25,670 nt of DNA from AC-9 sp051984395 (GTDB taxonomy: Bacteria; Actinomycetota; Acidimicrobiia; Acidimicrobiales; AC-9). The position numbers and the translations under genes were made by a program. The stretch spans positions 1 through 25,670 of the forward strand of contig JBPYEZ010000053.1 of the NCBI GenBank assembly GCA_051984395.1, given 5' to 3'. The notes below the pieces were generated by a model, which was not told the origin of the DNA, did no database searches, and saw only the letters and a program-made list of their open reading frames with translations. Shown here piece after piece: positions 6,839 through 14,109 of this stretch; within the stretch, counting starts at the first letter, position 1; each line of letters begins with the position of its first letter.

Positions 6839-8710
6839 TCAGCCCGGCGCGGGCATGGCGGTCGACGCCGGGCGCACCCCGTGGTCCGGGGGCTCGAGAC
6901 CTGCGGTGTCGCGCCAAACGATGATGGCCTCGGCGGGGAGGTCGACGTGGGGACGCTGGCCGGGCTCGGCATCGACTGCCGCCCCGGGACGCGCCCTCAG
7001 CTCGAGGTCGTCGCCGAGGTGCAACAGCAGCTCGGTCGTGGCGCCGAGGTCGACGGCGTCGATGACCGTGGCCTGGTACGGACCGTCGGCGACGAGGCGG
7101 ACGCGCTCTGGACGGATCGACCACAGCACCGCCGTGCCAGGGGGCAGCCCGACTGGGCCGATTGCGAGCGCGATCCCGTCGCTGACCAGTCGATCGGGTG
7201 CCGTCAGCACACCAGCGCGCAGGTTCTGCATGCCTACCAGCCGGGCCACCTCGGGCGACGCCGGTCGACCGAAGACCTCCGCTCGGGGGCCGGCCTGGAG
7301 GACACGACCCTCGGCGATCACGATCACCTCGTCGGCGAGCAGGGCGGCCTCCTCGGGATCGTGGGTGACGACGACGCTCGACACCCCCGTCGCCCGCTGC
7401 AGCTGGCGCAGCTCGCGGGCGAGCTCGTTCTTCACCGGGGCGTCGAGCGAGGAGAAGGGCTCGTCGAGCAGCAGCAGATCGGGTGACCGGCTGAGCGCCC
7501 GAGCCAACGCCACCCGCTGGCGCTGGCCGCCCGAGAGCTGGCCGGGTCGTCGGGCCTCCAACCCCAGCAGCCGCAGGTGCGAGAGCCAGTGGGCGGCGAC
7601 GCCGGCGTCTGCCCCCACCCCGAACAGCAGCTGGTCCCAGACGTTGAGGTGGGGGAGCAGGCTTGGCTCCTGCGGCACGTACCCGACGCCGCGCTGCTCG
7701 GCGACCAACCCGGTGAGATCCCGGTGACCCAGGCGAACGGTCCCCGCGCCCGCTCCGTACAGGCCGGCGACGCAGCGCAGGGTGGCGCTCTTGCCGGCGC
7801 CGGACGGCCCGAGGATCGACAGCCGGGGGCTCGATGCGGTGTGGGCGAGCCGGATCCGAAAGTCGCCGAGGAGGTGGTCGAGGTCCAGGTCGAGCGGCGC
7901 CGGCCGGCGGCTCGGCGGGGGACAGGACGCCGGGACGCGGGGAGCGGTCTCGGCTCGCCGACGTGGCCGCCAGCGCGCCAGGCCGAGGACGATGAAGGCG
8001 GTGACGACCGCCAGCGTGGTCGGGGCGATCGTGTCGGGCAGTCCGGTCCCGCTGAACTGGACGTAGGTGAACACCGGGAGCGTGTACGGGTGGTAGGCGA
8101 CGATGACGGTGGCGCCGAACTCGCCGAAGGCCCGCAGCCAGGCCAGGAGCAGCCCCGCCCCGATCCCAGAGGCGGCCAGGGGAAGGCTCACCCGGCAGAA
8201 CCGTGACCACTCGCCGCGGCCGAGGGTCGCGGCCACGTCGACCAGTGCGGGCTCCACGTTGGCGAACGCCGAGCGGGCCGCCACGATCAGGAACGGCGCG
8301 GCCACGAAGGTCTGGGCCAGGACGACGCCCGCCAGGCTGTCGGTCAGGCGCCCGCCGAACGCCCGTCCCAACAGGGTGTACGGACCCACCAGGTAGATGA
8401 GCAGTATCCCGCTCATCACGGGTGGGATGGCGAGCGGGAGCTGCACGAGGATTCCCACCAGAGCTGCGAACCGGCCCCGATGGCGGGCCAGGACGTAGGC
8501 GAGCGGGATCCCGAAGAACCCGATGAGGGCGGTCGAGATGGTGGCCGTCTCCACCGAGGTGAGAAGGGCCGAGCCGAGACCGGGAACGTGGAAACCTCGG
8601 TCATTGGTGCCCCCGAGGCGGAAGGCCAGGCCCAGAAGGGGCACGACCAGGTACAGGGCGAGCACGCCCCCAAGCCAGGGCAGCGGGCTGCGCGCCGCCC
8701 GCATGATCAC
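6839..8710 (-). CDS. Molybdate/tungstate ABC transporter: permease and ATPase fused in one polypeptide (ModB-ModC-like)
   Basis: The protein has 623 residues. Residues 1-245 are a BPD-type permease with about six helices and the EAA-loop sequence VDVAATLGRGEWSRFCRVSLPL (158-178), followed by the GEFGATVIVA segment typical of ModB/CysT permeases. A Pro/Arg-rich linker spans about 246-273. The ABC ATPase follows: Walker A GPSGAGKSA (301-309), Q-loop YVPQEPSLLPHLNVWDQ, signature LSGGQRQRVALARAL (392-406), Walker B DLLLLDEP (411-418), D-loop SSLD, H-loop VVVTHD (446-451). The last ~130 residues are a TOBE-like regulatory domain (VGMQNLRAG, SIRPERVRLV). It couples ATP hydrolysis to oxyanion import. 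GTG 8710 overlaps the binding-protein stop by 4 bp (GTGA), so the genes are coupled. In most genomes these domains are separate proteins. Confidence 0.9.
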   Translation of the reverse strand: MIMRAARSPLPWLGGVLALYLVVPLLGLAFRLGGTNDRGFHVPGLGSALLTSVETATISTALIGFFGIPLAYVLARHRGRFAALVGILVQLPLAIPPVMSGILLIYLVGPYTLLGRAFGGRLTDSLAGVVLAQTFVAAPFLIVAARSAFANVEPALVDVAATLGRGEWSRFCRVSLPLAASGIGAGLLLAWLRAFGEFGATVIVAYHPYTLPVFTYVQFSGTGLPDTIAPTTLAVVTAFIVLGLARWRPRRRAETAPRVPASCPPPSRRPAPLDLDLDHLLGDFRIRLAHTASSPRLSILGPSGAGKSATLRCVAGLYGAGAGTVRLGHRDLTGLVAEQRGVGYVPQEPSLLPHLNVWDQLLFGVGADAGVAAHWLSHLRLLGLEARRPGQLSGGQRQRVALARALSRSPDLLLLDEPFSSLDAPVKNELARELRQLQRATGVSSVVVTHDPEEAALLADEVIVIAEGRVLQAGPRAEVFGRPASPEVARLVGMQNLRAGVLTAPDRLVSDGIALAIGPVGLPPGTAVLWSIRPERVRLVADGPYQATVIDAVDLGATTELLLHLGDDLELRARPGAAVDAEPGQRPHVDLPAEAIIVWRDTAGLEPPDHGVRPASTAMPAPG

Positions 8711-9600
8711 GAGCTCGGGACGACCGAGCTCAAGCTGGCGGGTACGCCGGTCCCGACGCGCTGCGGCGGGCTTATGAGGATGAGGCCGTGGGCGGTGAGG
8801 ATGGACTTGCCCTTGGGTCCGAGAAGGTAGTTGACGAACGAGACGCCGCCAGCCTCATGGGGCGCCCTGTTGAGAACCGTGACCGTGTAGGTGGCGGCCA
8901 GCTGGATGGCGCCGAGCGACACCGTGGGGATTCCAGCCTCCTTGGCCTCGTTCGAGTAGAAGAACCCGGCGTCGAGCTGACCGGCCTGGAGCCGCCCCAC
9001 GAGGGTCTCCTCGGGGAAGACGCCGTCGGTGCTGTGAGCCATCGCGGCCAGGGCGGGCTCGTTGTACGTGGTGGCGGCCTGGTTCAGCGCCTGCACCGTG
9101 AGTTGGCCCTTGGGGTCGAGTGCGGGGTCGGTCTTGCCCACCAGAATCCCTGGTTCGGTGATGACCTGGTACCACGGCTTGGTCTTCAGGTCGTTGGCGA
9201 AGCGGCTGTTGGGGTTGTACCCGAGGACGAGGGTTCCCTTGGCGAAGCTGGCGTACCAGTTGACCCAGTTGCCGTTAGCCGGGCCCTGGAGGGTTGTGTT
9301 CACGTTTGGGCTGGCGCTGATGAACACGTCCCCCTGGCGCACCCCACCCTTGATCTGGTTGGCCACCTGGGAGGACCCGGCACCGAACCCGCTGTACTGA
9401 TAGCCGGTGGCCGCGCTGAACTTGGGCCCGAGGTCGTGCTCCATGAGGTTGACCAGGGAGCCCGCGTAGAGGACTTCCACGGGGCCGCGGTTGGGCGGCT
9501 TGGTAGTCGACGACGAGGACGACGCGGACGACCCGCAGGCCGCCAACAGGGCGGCGAGAGAAACCGAGACGCCGAGCAGCTTCAGAGAACGACCACGCAC
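8707..9600 (-). CDS. Substrate-binding lipoprotein for molybdate/tungstate (ModA/WtpA-like)
   Basis: The protein has 297 residues. The signal peptide ends in lipobox LAAC (Cys22), followed by a Ser/Thr linker. The mature part begins VEVLYAGSLVNLMEHDLGPKF, with the AGSL motif that contacts the oxyanion in WtpA/ModA-type proteins, followed by GFGAGSSQVANQI, GDVFISASP, KGTLVLGYNPNS and DAGFFYSNEAKEAG. The AGSL start and overall pattern favour the tungstate/molybdate Wtp-type cluster over classical ModA, but the metal preference cannot be set from sequence alone. GTG 9600 is preceded by AGGAG with 5-nt spacing; longer in-frame extensions lack signal-peptide logic. It lies between the HTH-TOBE gene (8-nt gap) and the permease-ATPase. 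Confidence 0.88.
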   Translation of the reverse strand: MRGRSLKLLGVSVSLAALLAACGSSASSSSSTTKPPNRGPVEVLYAGSLVNLMEHDLGPKFSAATGYQYSGFGAGSSQVANQIKGGVRQGDVFISASPNVNTTLQGPANGNWVNWYASFAKGTLVLGYNPNSRFANDLKTKPWYQVITEPGILVGKTDPALDPKGQLTVQALNQAATTYNEPALAAMAHSTDGVFPEETLVGRLQAGQLDAGFFYSNEAKEAGIPTVSLGAIQLAATYTVTVLNRAPHEAGGVSFVNYLLGPKGKSILTAHGLILISPPQRVGTGVPASLSSVVPSS

Positions 9601-9608
9601 GTGAGCTC

Positions 9609-10007
9609 CTATCCCGTGGCGATCTCGACGACGACGTTGGTGGCTTTCACCGAGCCCACGGCGAGTACCCCCGCGACCAGGCCCAGCTCGTCGGCCGCCT
9701 CCTTGCTCATGAGCGAGACGATCCGGTGAGGACCGGCCTGGATCTCCACCTGGGCCATGACCCCGTCCTTCTTCACCTTCGTGACGATCCCGGTGAACCG
9801 ATTGCGGGCCGACTCCGAATGGATGGGTGGAGGGCTGGGGACATGGGCCAGGTCCTGGGCGAAGCGGGCCAGGTCGGCGCCGTCGATCAGCCGGCGGCCG
9901 CCCGGACCCTTGGTCACCGCCAGCCGACCCGAGTCGGTCCACCGGCGGACGGTGTCAGAGCTCACCCCGAGGAGGTCGGCCGCCTCGCTCACCCGATACC
10001 GCTGCAT
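9609..10007 (-). CDS. HTH-TOBE molybdate/tungstate-responsive regulator
   Basis: The protein has 132 residues. Residues 1-50 form a MerR/excisionase-type winged helix-turn-helix (YRVSEAADLLGVSSDTVRRW, then GRLAVTKGPGGRRLIDGADL). After a short linker, residues about 66-131 are a TOBE (Mop) domain, NRFTGIVTKVKKDGVMAQVE and MSKEAADELGLVAGVLAVGSVKATNVVVEI, which binds molybdate or tungstate in molbindins and ModE. It is probably a sensor that controls the downstream transporter genes in the same operon. ATG 10007 has a -10 box TAGTGT 6 nt upstream, so the mRNA is probably leaderless. A near-palindromic site overlies that promoter. Confidence 0.88.
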   Translation of the reverse strand: MQRYRVSEAADLLGVSSDTVRRWTDSGRLAVTKGPGGRRLIDGADLARFAQDLAHVPSPPPIHSESARNRFTGIVTKVKKDGVMAQVEIQAGPHRIVSLMSKEAADELGLVAGVLAVGSVKATNVVVEIATG

Positions 10008-10013
10008 GGCAGC

Positions 10014-10019
10014 ACACTA
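10014..10019 (-). promoter_or_regulatory. -10 box for the molybdenum operon (leaderless)
   Basis: On the minus strand TAGTGT ends 6 nt before ATG 10007. The -35 is weak (TCTGAA at 10037-10042 with a 17-bp spacer), as expected for a controlled promoter. Confidence 0.5.
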
Positions 10020-10020
10020 G

Positions 10021-10034
10021 CTCGCATTTGCGGG
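10021..10034. promoter_or_regulatory. Candidate operator, copy 1, in the molybdenum divergent region
   Basis: CTCGCATTTGCGGG lies between the presumed -35 and -10 positions of the minus-strand operon promoter. It matches copy 2 at 11 of 14 positions and contains the inverted core CGCA-TT-TGCG. Binding here would block RNA polymerase. Confidence 0.45.
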
Positions 10035-10081
10035 GATTCAGAGGCGTGAAGGGGCGATCGCGAGCTGAGCGGCGTCAACAG

Positions 10082-10095
10082 CCCGAATATGCGGG
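10082..10095. promoter_or_regulatory. Candidate operator, copy 2, in the molybdenum divergent region
   Basis: CCCGAATATGCGGG is a 14-bp near-palindrome (six of seven half-site pairs). Its start is 61 bp from copy 1, close to six helical turns, which would allow looping between bound dimers. It is upstream of the molbindin promoter. Confidence 0.45.
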
Positions 10096-10164
10096 ATGGA
10101 AAAGGAGGGCCGGACGCCTGCTTCCAGGGATCCCGCTCGGCGAGCTGCGCAGGGTCGGGCCAGC

Positions 10165-10170
10165 TATGGT
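10165..10170 (+). promoter_or_regulatory. -10 box for leaderless molbindin gene
   Basis: TATGGT ends 6 nt before ATG 10177, and no ribosome-binding site is present between them. Confidence 0.5.
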
Positions 10171-10176
10171 CGGCTC

Positions 10177-10386
10177 ATGCCGCTCAGTGCTCGCAACCAG
10201 CTCGATGCCACCGTCTCGGAGGTCAGGCACGGCTCGGTGATGTCGGTGGTCACGGTCCGGTTGTCCGGCGAGCAGGAGATCGTGTCGGCGATCACCCGGG
10301 ACTCGGCCGAGGCCCTCTCACTGGACCGCGGCGACCGCGTGACCGCCATCATCAAGGCCACCGAGGTCATTCTGGCGAAGGATTGA
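10177..10386 (+). CDS. Molbindin (single TOBE/Mop domain)
   Basis: The 69-residue protein is one complete TOBE domain: MPLSARNQLDATVSEVRHG, VVTVRLSGEQEIVSAITRDS, LSLDRGDRVTAIIKATEVIL. Free-standing Mop proteins oligomerise and bind molybdate or tungstate, acting as cytosolic stores or buffers. It is transcribed away from the HTH-TOBE/transporter operon and is probably part of the same regulon. ATG 10177 is set by the -10 box 6 nt upstream and by the usual length of the family; a longer in-frame reading from 10096 adds only low-quality sequence. Confidence 0.9.
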   Translation: MPLSARNQLDATVSEVRHGSVMSVVTVRLSGEQEIVSAITRDSAEALSLDRGDRVTAIIKATEVILAKD

Positions 10387-10413
10387 CCCGCTCCCTCTAG
10401 AACTCTCTAACCC

Positions 10414-10962
10414 GTGGTCGGCGGGCTCCCGCAGGAGGATCATCGTCGCCTATCCGGCGCTGATCATCGACGCGTCGCCGTGCTCGAGGCCGCACGGGCC
10501 GAGTTCGCCGAGTGGGGATATCACGGGGCAACCACCGCAGCGATCGCCAAGCGGGCCGACATCTCGCAGTCGTATATCTACGTCCTGTTTCCCAGCAAGA
10601 AGGACCTGTTTCTCGATTGTCAGCGGTGGAACCACCGCCAGATGATGACGATCATGGAGGCGGCGGCGACCGCGGCCGACCCCCTTCAGGCCCGTGCGCA
10701 GATCCACCGGGCCTACGTGGAGCGGGTCGAGCACCGACCCCATTTCCTGTTCCGGCTCCAGGCCAACGCGGCGGCGGCGTCCGACGCCGACATCGCCCAC
10801 GAGGTCAGGCGATCGTTCATCGAAGGATTCGAGAAGCTGCTGGCGGTCTGCGGGAACGATCCTCAGGCAGTCAAGGACTTCATCGCCGCCGGGGTCTTCT
10901 CGGACGTCGCCATGGCCATGCGGCTCCCGCGTGAGTACTGGCCCAACCTGCCGGCGGGATGA
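10414..10962 (+). CDS. TetR/AcrR-family transcriptional regulator
   Basis: The protein has 182 residues. The DNA-binding domain is at about residues 20-67: VAVLEAARAEFAEWGYHGAT, then TAAIAKRADISQSYIYVLFPSKKDLF, the canonical TetR helix-turn-helix. The remaining residues are all-helical and include a SFIEGFEKLL stretch, as in ligand-binding domains that sense lipophilic compounds. GTG 10414 gives a normal N-terminal arm; a later GTG (10480) would cut into helix 1. The preceding AT-richer stretch has a short inverted repeat TAGA-N4-TCTA (10398-10409) that may be its operator. The target is unknown, and the adjacent genes are a molbindin and, convergently, a DivIVA-like gene. Confidence 0.88.
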   Translation: MVGGLPQEDHRRLSGADHRRVAVLEAARAEFAEWGYHGATTAAIAKRADISQSYIYVLFPSKKDLFLDCQRWNHRQMMTIMEAAATAADPLQARAQIHRAYVERVEHRPHFLFRLQANAAAASDADIAHEVRRSFIEGFEKLLAVCGNDPQAVKDFIAAGVFSDVAMAMRLPREYWPNLPAG

Positions 10963-10977
10963 CCGGGGACGCTGCGG

Positions 10978-11667
10978 CTATCCGACGTCTTCGACGGGCT
11001 CGTCGAGCTGGCGCGGGTCTCCGGCGACGCGGCTCCACCACTCGTCGCGGAGATCCTGGAGCTCCTTGAGCTCGCGCCGGGTGGCCCGACCCTGCTCCCT
11101 GATCTCCTCGACCTCGAGCATGGGTTCACGGAGGGTCTCACGAGCCTTGTCCCAGACCGCCTCCGCCCGCTCATCGGCAATGCTCCTGGCCTCGTCGACA
11201 TACTCGTCGACCTGTTTGCGGGACTCGAGGGCGAGCTCGTCCGCCTCCTCCTGATCGCGCCGGGCCGAGCCCACGATCCTGGCGGCGCGGAAGCGCGCGA
11301 CCCGGCTCACGTCCGACGTCACCCGCTCGATCGCCTCCCGTTCCGACCGGGCCTGGGAGAGGACCTGGGCAGGCAGATCGCGGCCCGCCGCGCTCACGGT
11401 CCGGAGGAGCCGTTCGGCGATCTCGACGACGGGAGCCGCCGACGGGGAGGCGCTCTCAGGTGGATTGGCTTGCAGTCGCGAGAGCTTGGCCTCGAGCGCC
11501 CTGGCCCGCTCGGTGACCTCGGCCAGGCTGGCCTCCGCCTCCTCGATCCGGAGGCGGGCCTCGGTCGCCTGCCGATCACGCTCGGCCATGTCCGAGTCGA
11601 CCTGGCGCCGGTCGTACCCGTTCCGTACCACGGCGAAATGGACCTGCTGGAGAGACTGCTCGAACAT
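10978..11667 (-). CDS. DivIVA-like coiled-coil protein, paralogue 1
   Basis: The protein has 229 residues. Residues 10-29 carry a DivIVA/Wag31 N-terminal motif: H-F-A-V-V-R-N-GYDRRQVD (compare the RGYDxxxVDxFL pattern of DivIVA). Helix-forming sequence rich in Glu, Arg and Ala follows to the C-terminus, broken by a Pro/Ser stretch at about 73-80 (PPESASPSAAP). The second half contains FRAARIVGSARRDQEEADEL, related to the repeat units of paralogues 2 and 3. DivIVA proteins polymerise and bind curved membrane at poles and septa, and Wag31 organises polar growth in Actinobacteria. The distal conserved block of the other paralogues is weak here. It lies 117 bp downstream of the WS/DGAT gene on the same strand and may share its transcript. 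Confidence 0.75.
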   Translation of the reverse strand: MFEQSLQQVHFAVVRNGYDRRQVDSDMAERDRQATEARLRIEEAEASLAEVTERARALEAKLSRLQANPPESASPSAAPVVEIAERLLRTVSAAGRDLPAQVLSQARSEREAIERVTSDVSRVARFRAARIVGSARRDQEEADELALESRKQVDEYVDEARSIADERAEAVWDKARETLREPMLEVEEIREQGRATRRELKELQDLRDEWWSRVAGDPRQLDEPVEDVG

Positions 11668-11784
11668 CGGGATCTCGTCCTCGTGCTGTCGTTCCGGGAA
11701 CCTCAGCGATCGTGGGGCCCACGCCGGAGCGGGGATCGCTGATCTCGGGGGAAAATCTTGCCCTGGTCCAGCAGCCTTTAAACC

Positions 11785-13167
11785 TCAGGAATGCGACAAA
11801 TGCAGCAGGTCGTCGATCGAGCGCTGCATGCCCTGGATGATCAGCTCGAGGTCCGGCACGACGGTGGAGTCGGCGCACAGGCCGAACGACAGCCGCTCCA
11901 GGCTCGACCGCGCCCCGACCCGTAGGGCGTGGCCCTGGGCGACCTCGACCACGCCGTCGACGGAGGCCACGCGGCCGCCCATCACATACAGGGGTCCGCT
12001 GGGGCCGCGGACGTTGGAGACGTTCAGGGCGAACACATGGGGGCTCATGGCCAGGTCGACGGCCCGGTCTCCGAGGGGCAGGTGCTCGAGGCCGTGGATC
12101 AGAGCGTCCAGCTCGTCGGCGTCGCCGGCGGCCTTTCGCTCCGACGTCTCCCGGGAGATGGCGATCAGCCGCGAGCGGACGTCGGCCTCGTCGACGGGGA
12201 GGTCGACGAAGATGAAGCAGTCCCGGTTTCCCAACTGATCTTGCTGCTCGTCAGGACGGTGGAGACTGACCGGCACCTTCGCCCGGACGTGCTCGCTCCC
12301 GGTCCTCCGGGCCGACAGCCAGCTCCTGATCCCGCCGGCGACGACGGCGAGGACGACGTCGTTCACGGTGACGGCCGAGCCGACCGCCTTCCCCGCGTCG
12401 TGCAGCTCGGCGACGGGACCCGAGAGCCAGCCCACGGTTCGACGGGTCCCGACGGCGGCGGCCAGTGGCGAGAGATCCGAGCCCGGCAGCAGCTCGCGAC
12501 GCAGAGCCGACACGAGACGCCCCGCCTGGTGGGGCACCTGGCGCCAGTCGGGGCCGCCGCTCCGCCGGTTCGATGCCCGAAGCCGGGCGGCGAGCCCGAA
12601 CCGAAGCAGCTCCAGCCCGCTGTAGGGCGGCGTCGGCACGTGTGACGACGGCTCGGCCCCGTCGGGGTCGCGCTCGGTGTCCCACAGCAGCGCAGCGAGG
12701 ACCCGGAGCCCACTTGCGCCGTCGGCCATGCAGTGGTGCTCTCGCCAGAGCAGTGCCGTGCGGCCCTCGGTCAGCCGCGCCATATGCAGGCTCCACAGGG
12801 GATGGCTGCGATCGAGCCGGCCCTCCATGAGCTGGGCCACGGCACGGTGGAGTGCCCGCTCGTCGAGCTCGTCGGGCTGGGCCAGCTGGCGCACGTGGCG
12901 CGTCAGGTCGAAGTCGACGTCGTCGACCCACAGCGGTGGCGCCAGCCCGAGCGGTGTCGGAGCCAGTCGCTGGCGGCAGCGTGGGATCCGGTCCAGGCGG
13001 CGGGCGACGTGAGCTCTGAGGGCGGCGAGGGTCGGAGGCCCGCCGTCGGCGGGCGGGTCGACGACGATGATGGTGCAGGTGTGGCCGGCGATGCTGCCCC
13101 GCTCGAGTCTGAGGATCCGTTCGTCCTCGGCCGTCAGCCGATCGGCCGCGCACTCGATCGGAGCCAT
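11785..13167 (-). CDS. Wax ester synthase / diacylglycerol acyltransferase (WS/DGAT)
   Basis: The protein has 460 residues, the usual family length. The catalytic motif HHxxxDG is present as HHCMADG (144-150). Other family blocks are DRIPRCRQRL near 59-68, SHPLWSLHMARL (121-132), a VNDVVLAVVAGGIRSWL segment (the ND motif), and NVSNVRGPSGPLYVMGG in the C-terminal domain (compare NVPGP). The enzyme joins acyl-CoA to fatty alcohols or diacylglycerol to make storage wax esters or triacylglycerol. Actinobacteria often carry many copies with different preferences. ATG 13167 follows a very purine-rich stretch (GGAGGGGGAGG), and TACCCT at 13193-13198 is a possible -10. It is divergent from the DivIVA-like pair. 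Confidence 0.92.
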   Translation of the reverse strand: MAPIECAADRLTAEDERILRLERGSIAGHTCTIIVVDPPADGGPPTLAALRAHVARRLDRIPRCRQRLAPTPLGLAPPLWVDDVDFDLTRHVRQLAQPDELDERALHRAVAQLMEGRLDRSHPLWSLHMARLTEGRTALLWREHHCMADGASGLRVLAALLWDTERDPDGAEPSSHVPTPPYSGLELLRFGLAARLRASNRRSGGPDWRQVPHQAGRLVSALRRELLPGSDLSPLAAAVGTRRTVGWLSGPVAELHDAGKAVGSAVTVNDVVLAVVAGGIRSWLSARRTGSEHVRAKVPVSLHRPDEQQDQLGNRDCFIFVDLPVDEADVRSRLIAISRETSERKAAGDADELDALIHGLEHLPLGDRAVDLAMSPHVFALNVSNVRGPSGPLYVMGGRVASVDGVVEVAQGHALRVGARSSLERLSFGLCADSTVVPDLELIIQGMQRSIDDLLHLSHS

Positions 13168-13376
13168 CCTCCCCCTCCGGTCTCTGGCACCGAGGGTAGC
13201 CCTCCACCATCGGCTCGTCCCGGAGGACCAGGTGATGTCCGCGGCGGGAAATGTCCTGATTTGCGACGTGCAGGGCGGCCGTGCAAGCGTGATGACAGTG
13301 CTGGGGTTTCGGTGAGCTCCTGATGCCGGGGGGCGTCGCGCGGCGCTCGATGCCGGGAGAGAACGGGAAGGAGCCC

Positions 13377-14090
13377 ATGATCGGGGATCGGCTCGAGCGA
13401 CCGGCGTTCGCCGTGGTTCGCGGCTACGACCGAACCCAGGTCGATGCCCATCTTGCCGAGCAGGCCGCGCGTGAGGCCAGGGCGCGGCATCGCATCGACG
13501 AGCTCGAGGCGACCGTGTCGGAGTTCGAGGATCTCGCCGACACCTCTCGGCGCGATCGGCAGCGGGCCCACGAGCTCCTCCAGGACGCGCAGGCTGACCG
13601 GGACGAGGCCCAGCGCAAGGCGGCCGAGATCGTGGAGGCGGCCCACGTTCGGGCCGCAGAGCTGTACGAAGCCTCGCGCCTCGACCGGCGGGAGGCCGAC
13701 GAGCTGGTCAAGCAGGCCGAGGCGGAGCAGTCGGAGGCGGGATGGAGGGCGGCCGAGATCGTGGAGGCGGCCCGCGCTGAAGCCGATGCCCTCGGCGAGA
13801 AGTCGCGCCGCGACGGTGAGCTCGCCGGCGGACAGGTCGACGACGCCCGTCAGAAGATCGAGCTGCTGGTCGATGAGGCCCGCCAGCAGGTCGAATGGTT
13901 CACCGAGGAGGTCGAGGCGAGGGCGCAGGAGGGCGCGGTGGCCGTGATGAACGGCAGCCAGGTCCATCTCGACGAGATTCGCCAGGACCTCGAAGACCTC
14001 GAGGACCAGCGGCAGTCTGTCGTCGGCGACCTCTCCCGCCTGCGGGAGGAGCTCGACGGCCTGGCAGCGGGCATGCTGAGGGCCGGGTAG
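13377..14090 (+). CDS. DivIVA-like coiled-coil protein, paralogue 2
   Basis: The protein has 237 residues. The N-terminal motif FAVVRGYDRTQVDAHLAE occupies residues 11-28. Two consecutive 43-residue helical repeats follow (64-106 and 107-149), each with the pattern A-x-ELL/V-x-x-A ... RKAAEIVEAA ... ASRLDRRE. The C-terminal block (about 195-237) VHLDEIRQDLEDLEDQRQ and LSRLREELDGL is shared with paralogues 3 and 4. The whole protein is predicted to be a long parallel coiled coil anchored by a DivIVA membrane-binding head. ATG 13377 follows GGAAGGAG by 4 nt. A 19-nt gap separates its stop from the next gene, so the two are probably co-transcribed. Confidence 0.8.
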   Translation: MIGDRLERPAFAVVRGYDRTQVDAHLAEQAAREARARHRIDELEATVSEFEDLADTSRRDRQRAHELLQDAQADRDEAQRKAAEIVEAAHVRAAELYEASRLDRREADELVKQAEAEQSEAGWRAAEIVEAARAEADALGEKSRRDGELAGGQVDDARQKIELLVDEARQQVEWFTEEVEARAQEGAVAVMNGSQVHLDEIRQDLEDLEDQRQSVVGDLSRLREELDGLAAGMLRAG

Positions 14091-14109
14091 GGGCGAGGAC
14101 GAGGACGCG

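Noticed and set aside
6786..8210. Minus-strand open frame of 474 residues
   Set aside because: It overlaps the ModB-ModC-like gene in another frame and is Arg/Pro/Ala-rich without motifs.
10008..10176. Moco or tungsten-cofactor riboswitch upstream of the molybdenum genes
   Set aside because: The transcripts look leaderless in both directions, leaving no room for a riboswitch, and no conserved Moco-type structure was seen.
13168..13376. Small gene or RNA in the WS/DGAT-DivIVA divergent gap
   Set aside because: No open frame with a start and ribosome-binding site, and only a weak bulged TTGC/GCAA inverted repeat near 13260-13290. It most likely holds two promoters.
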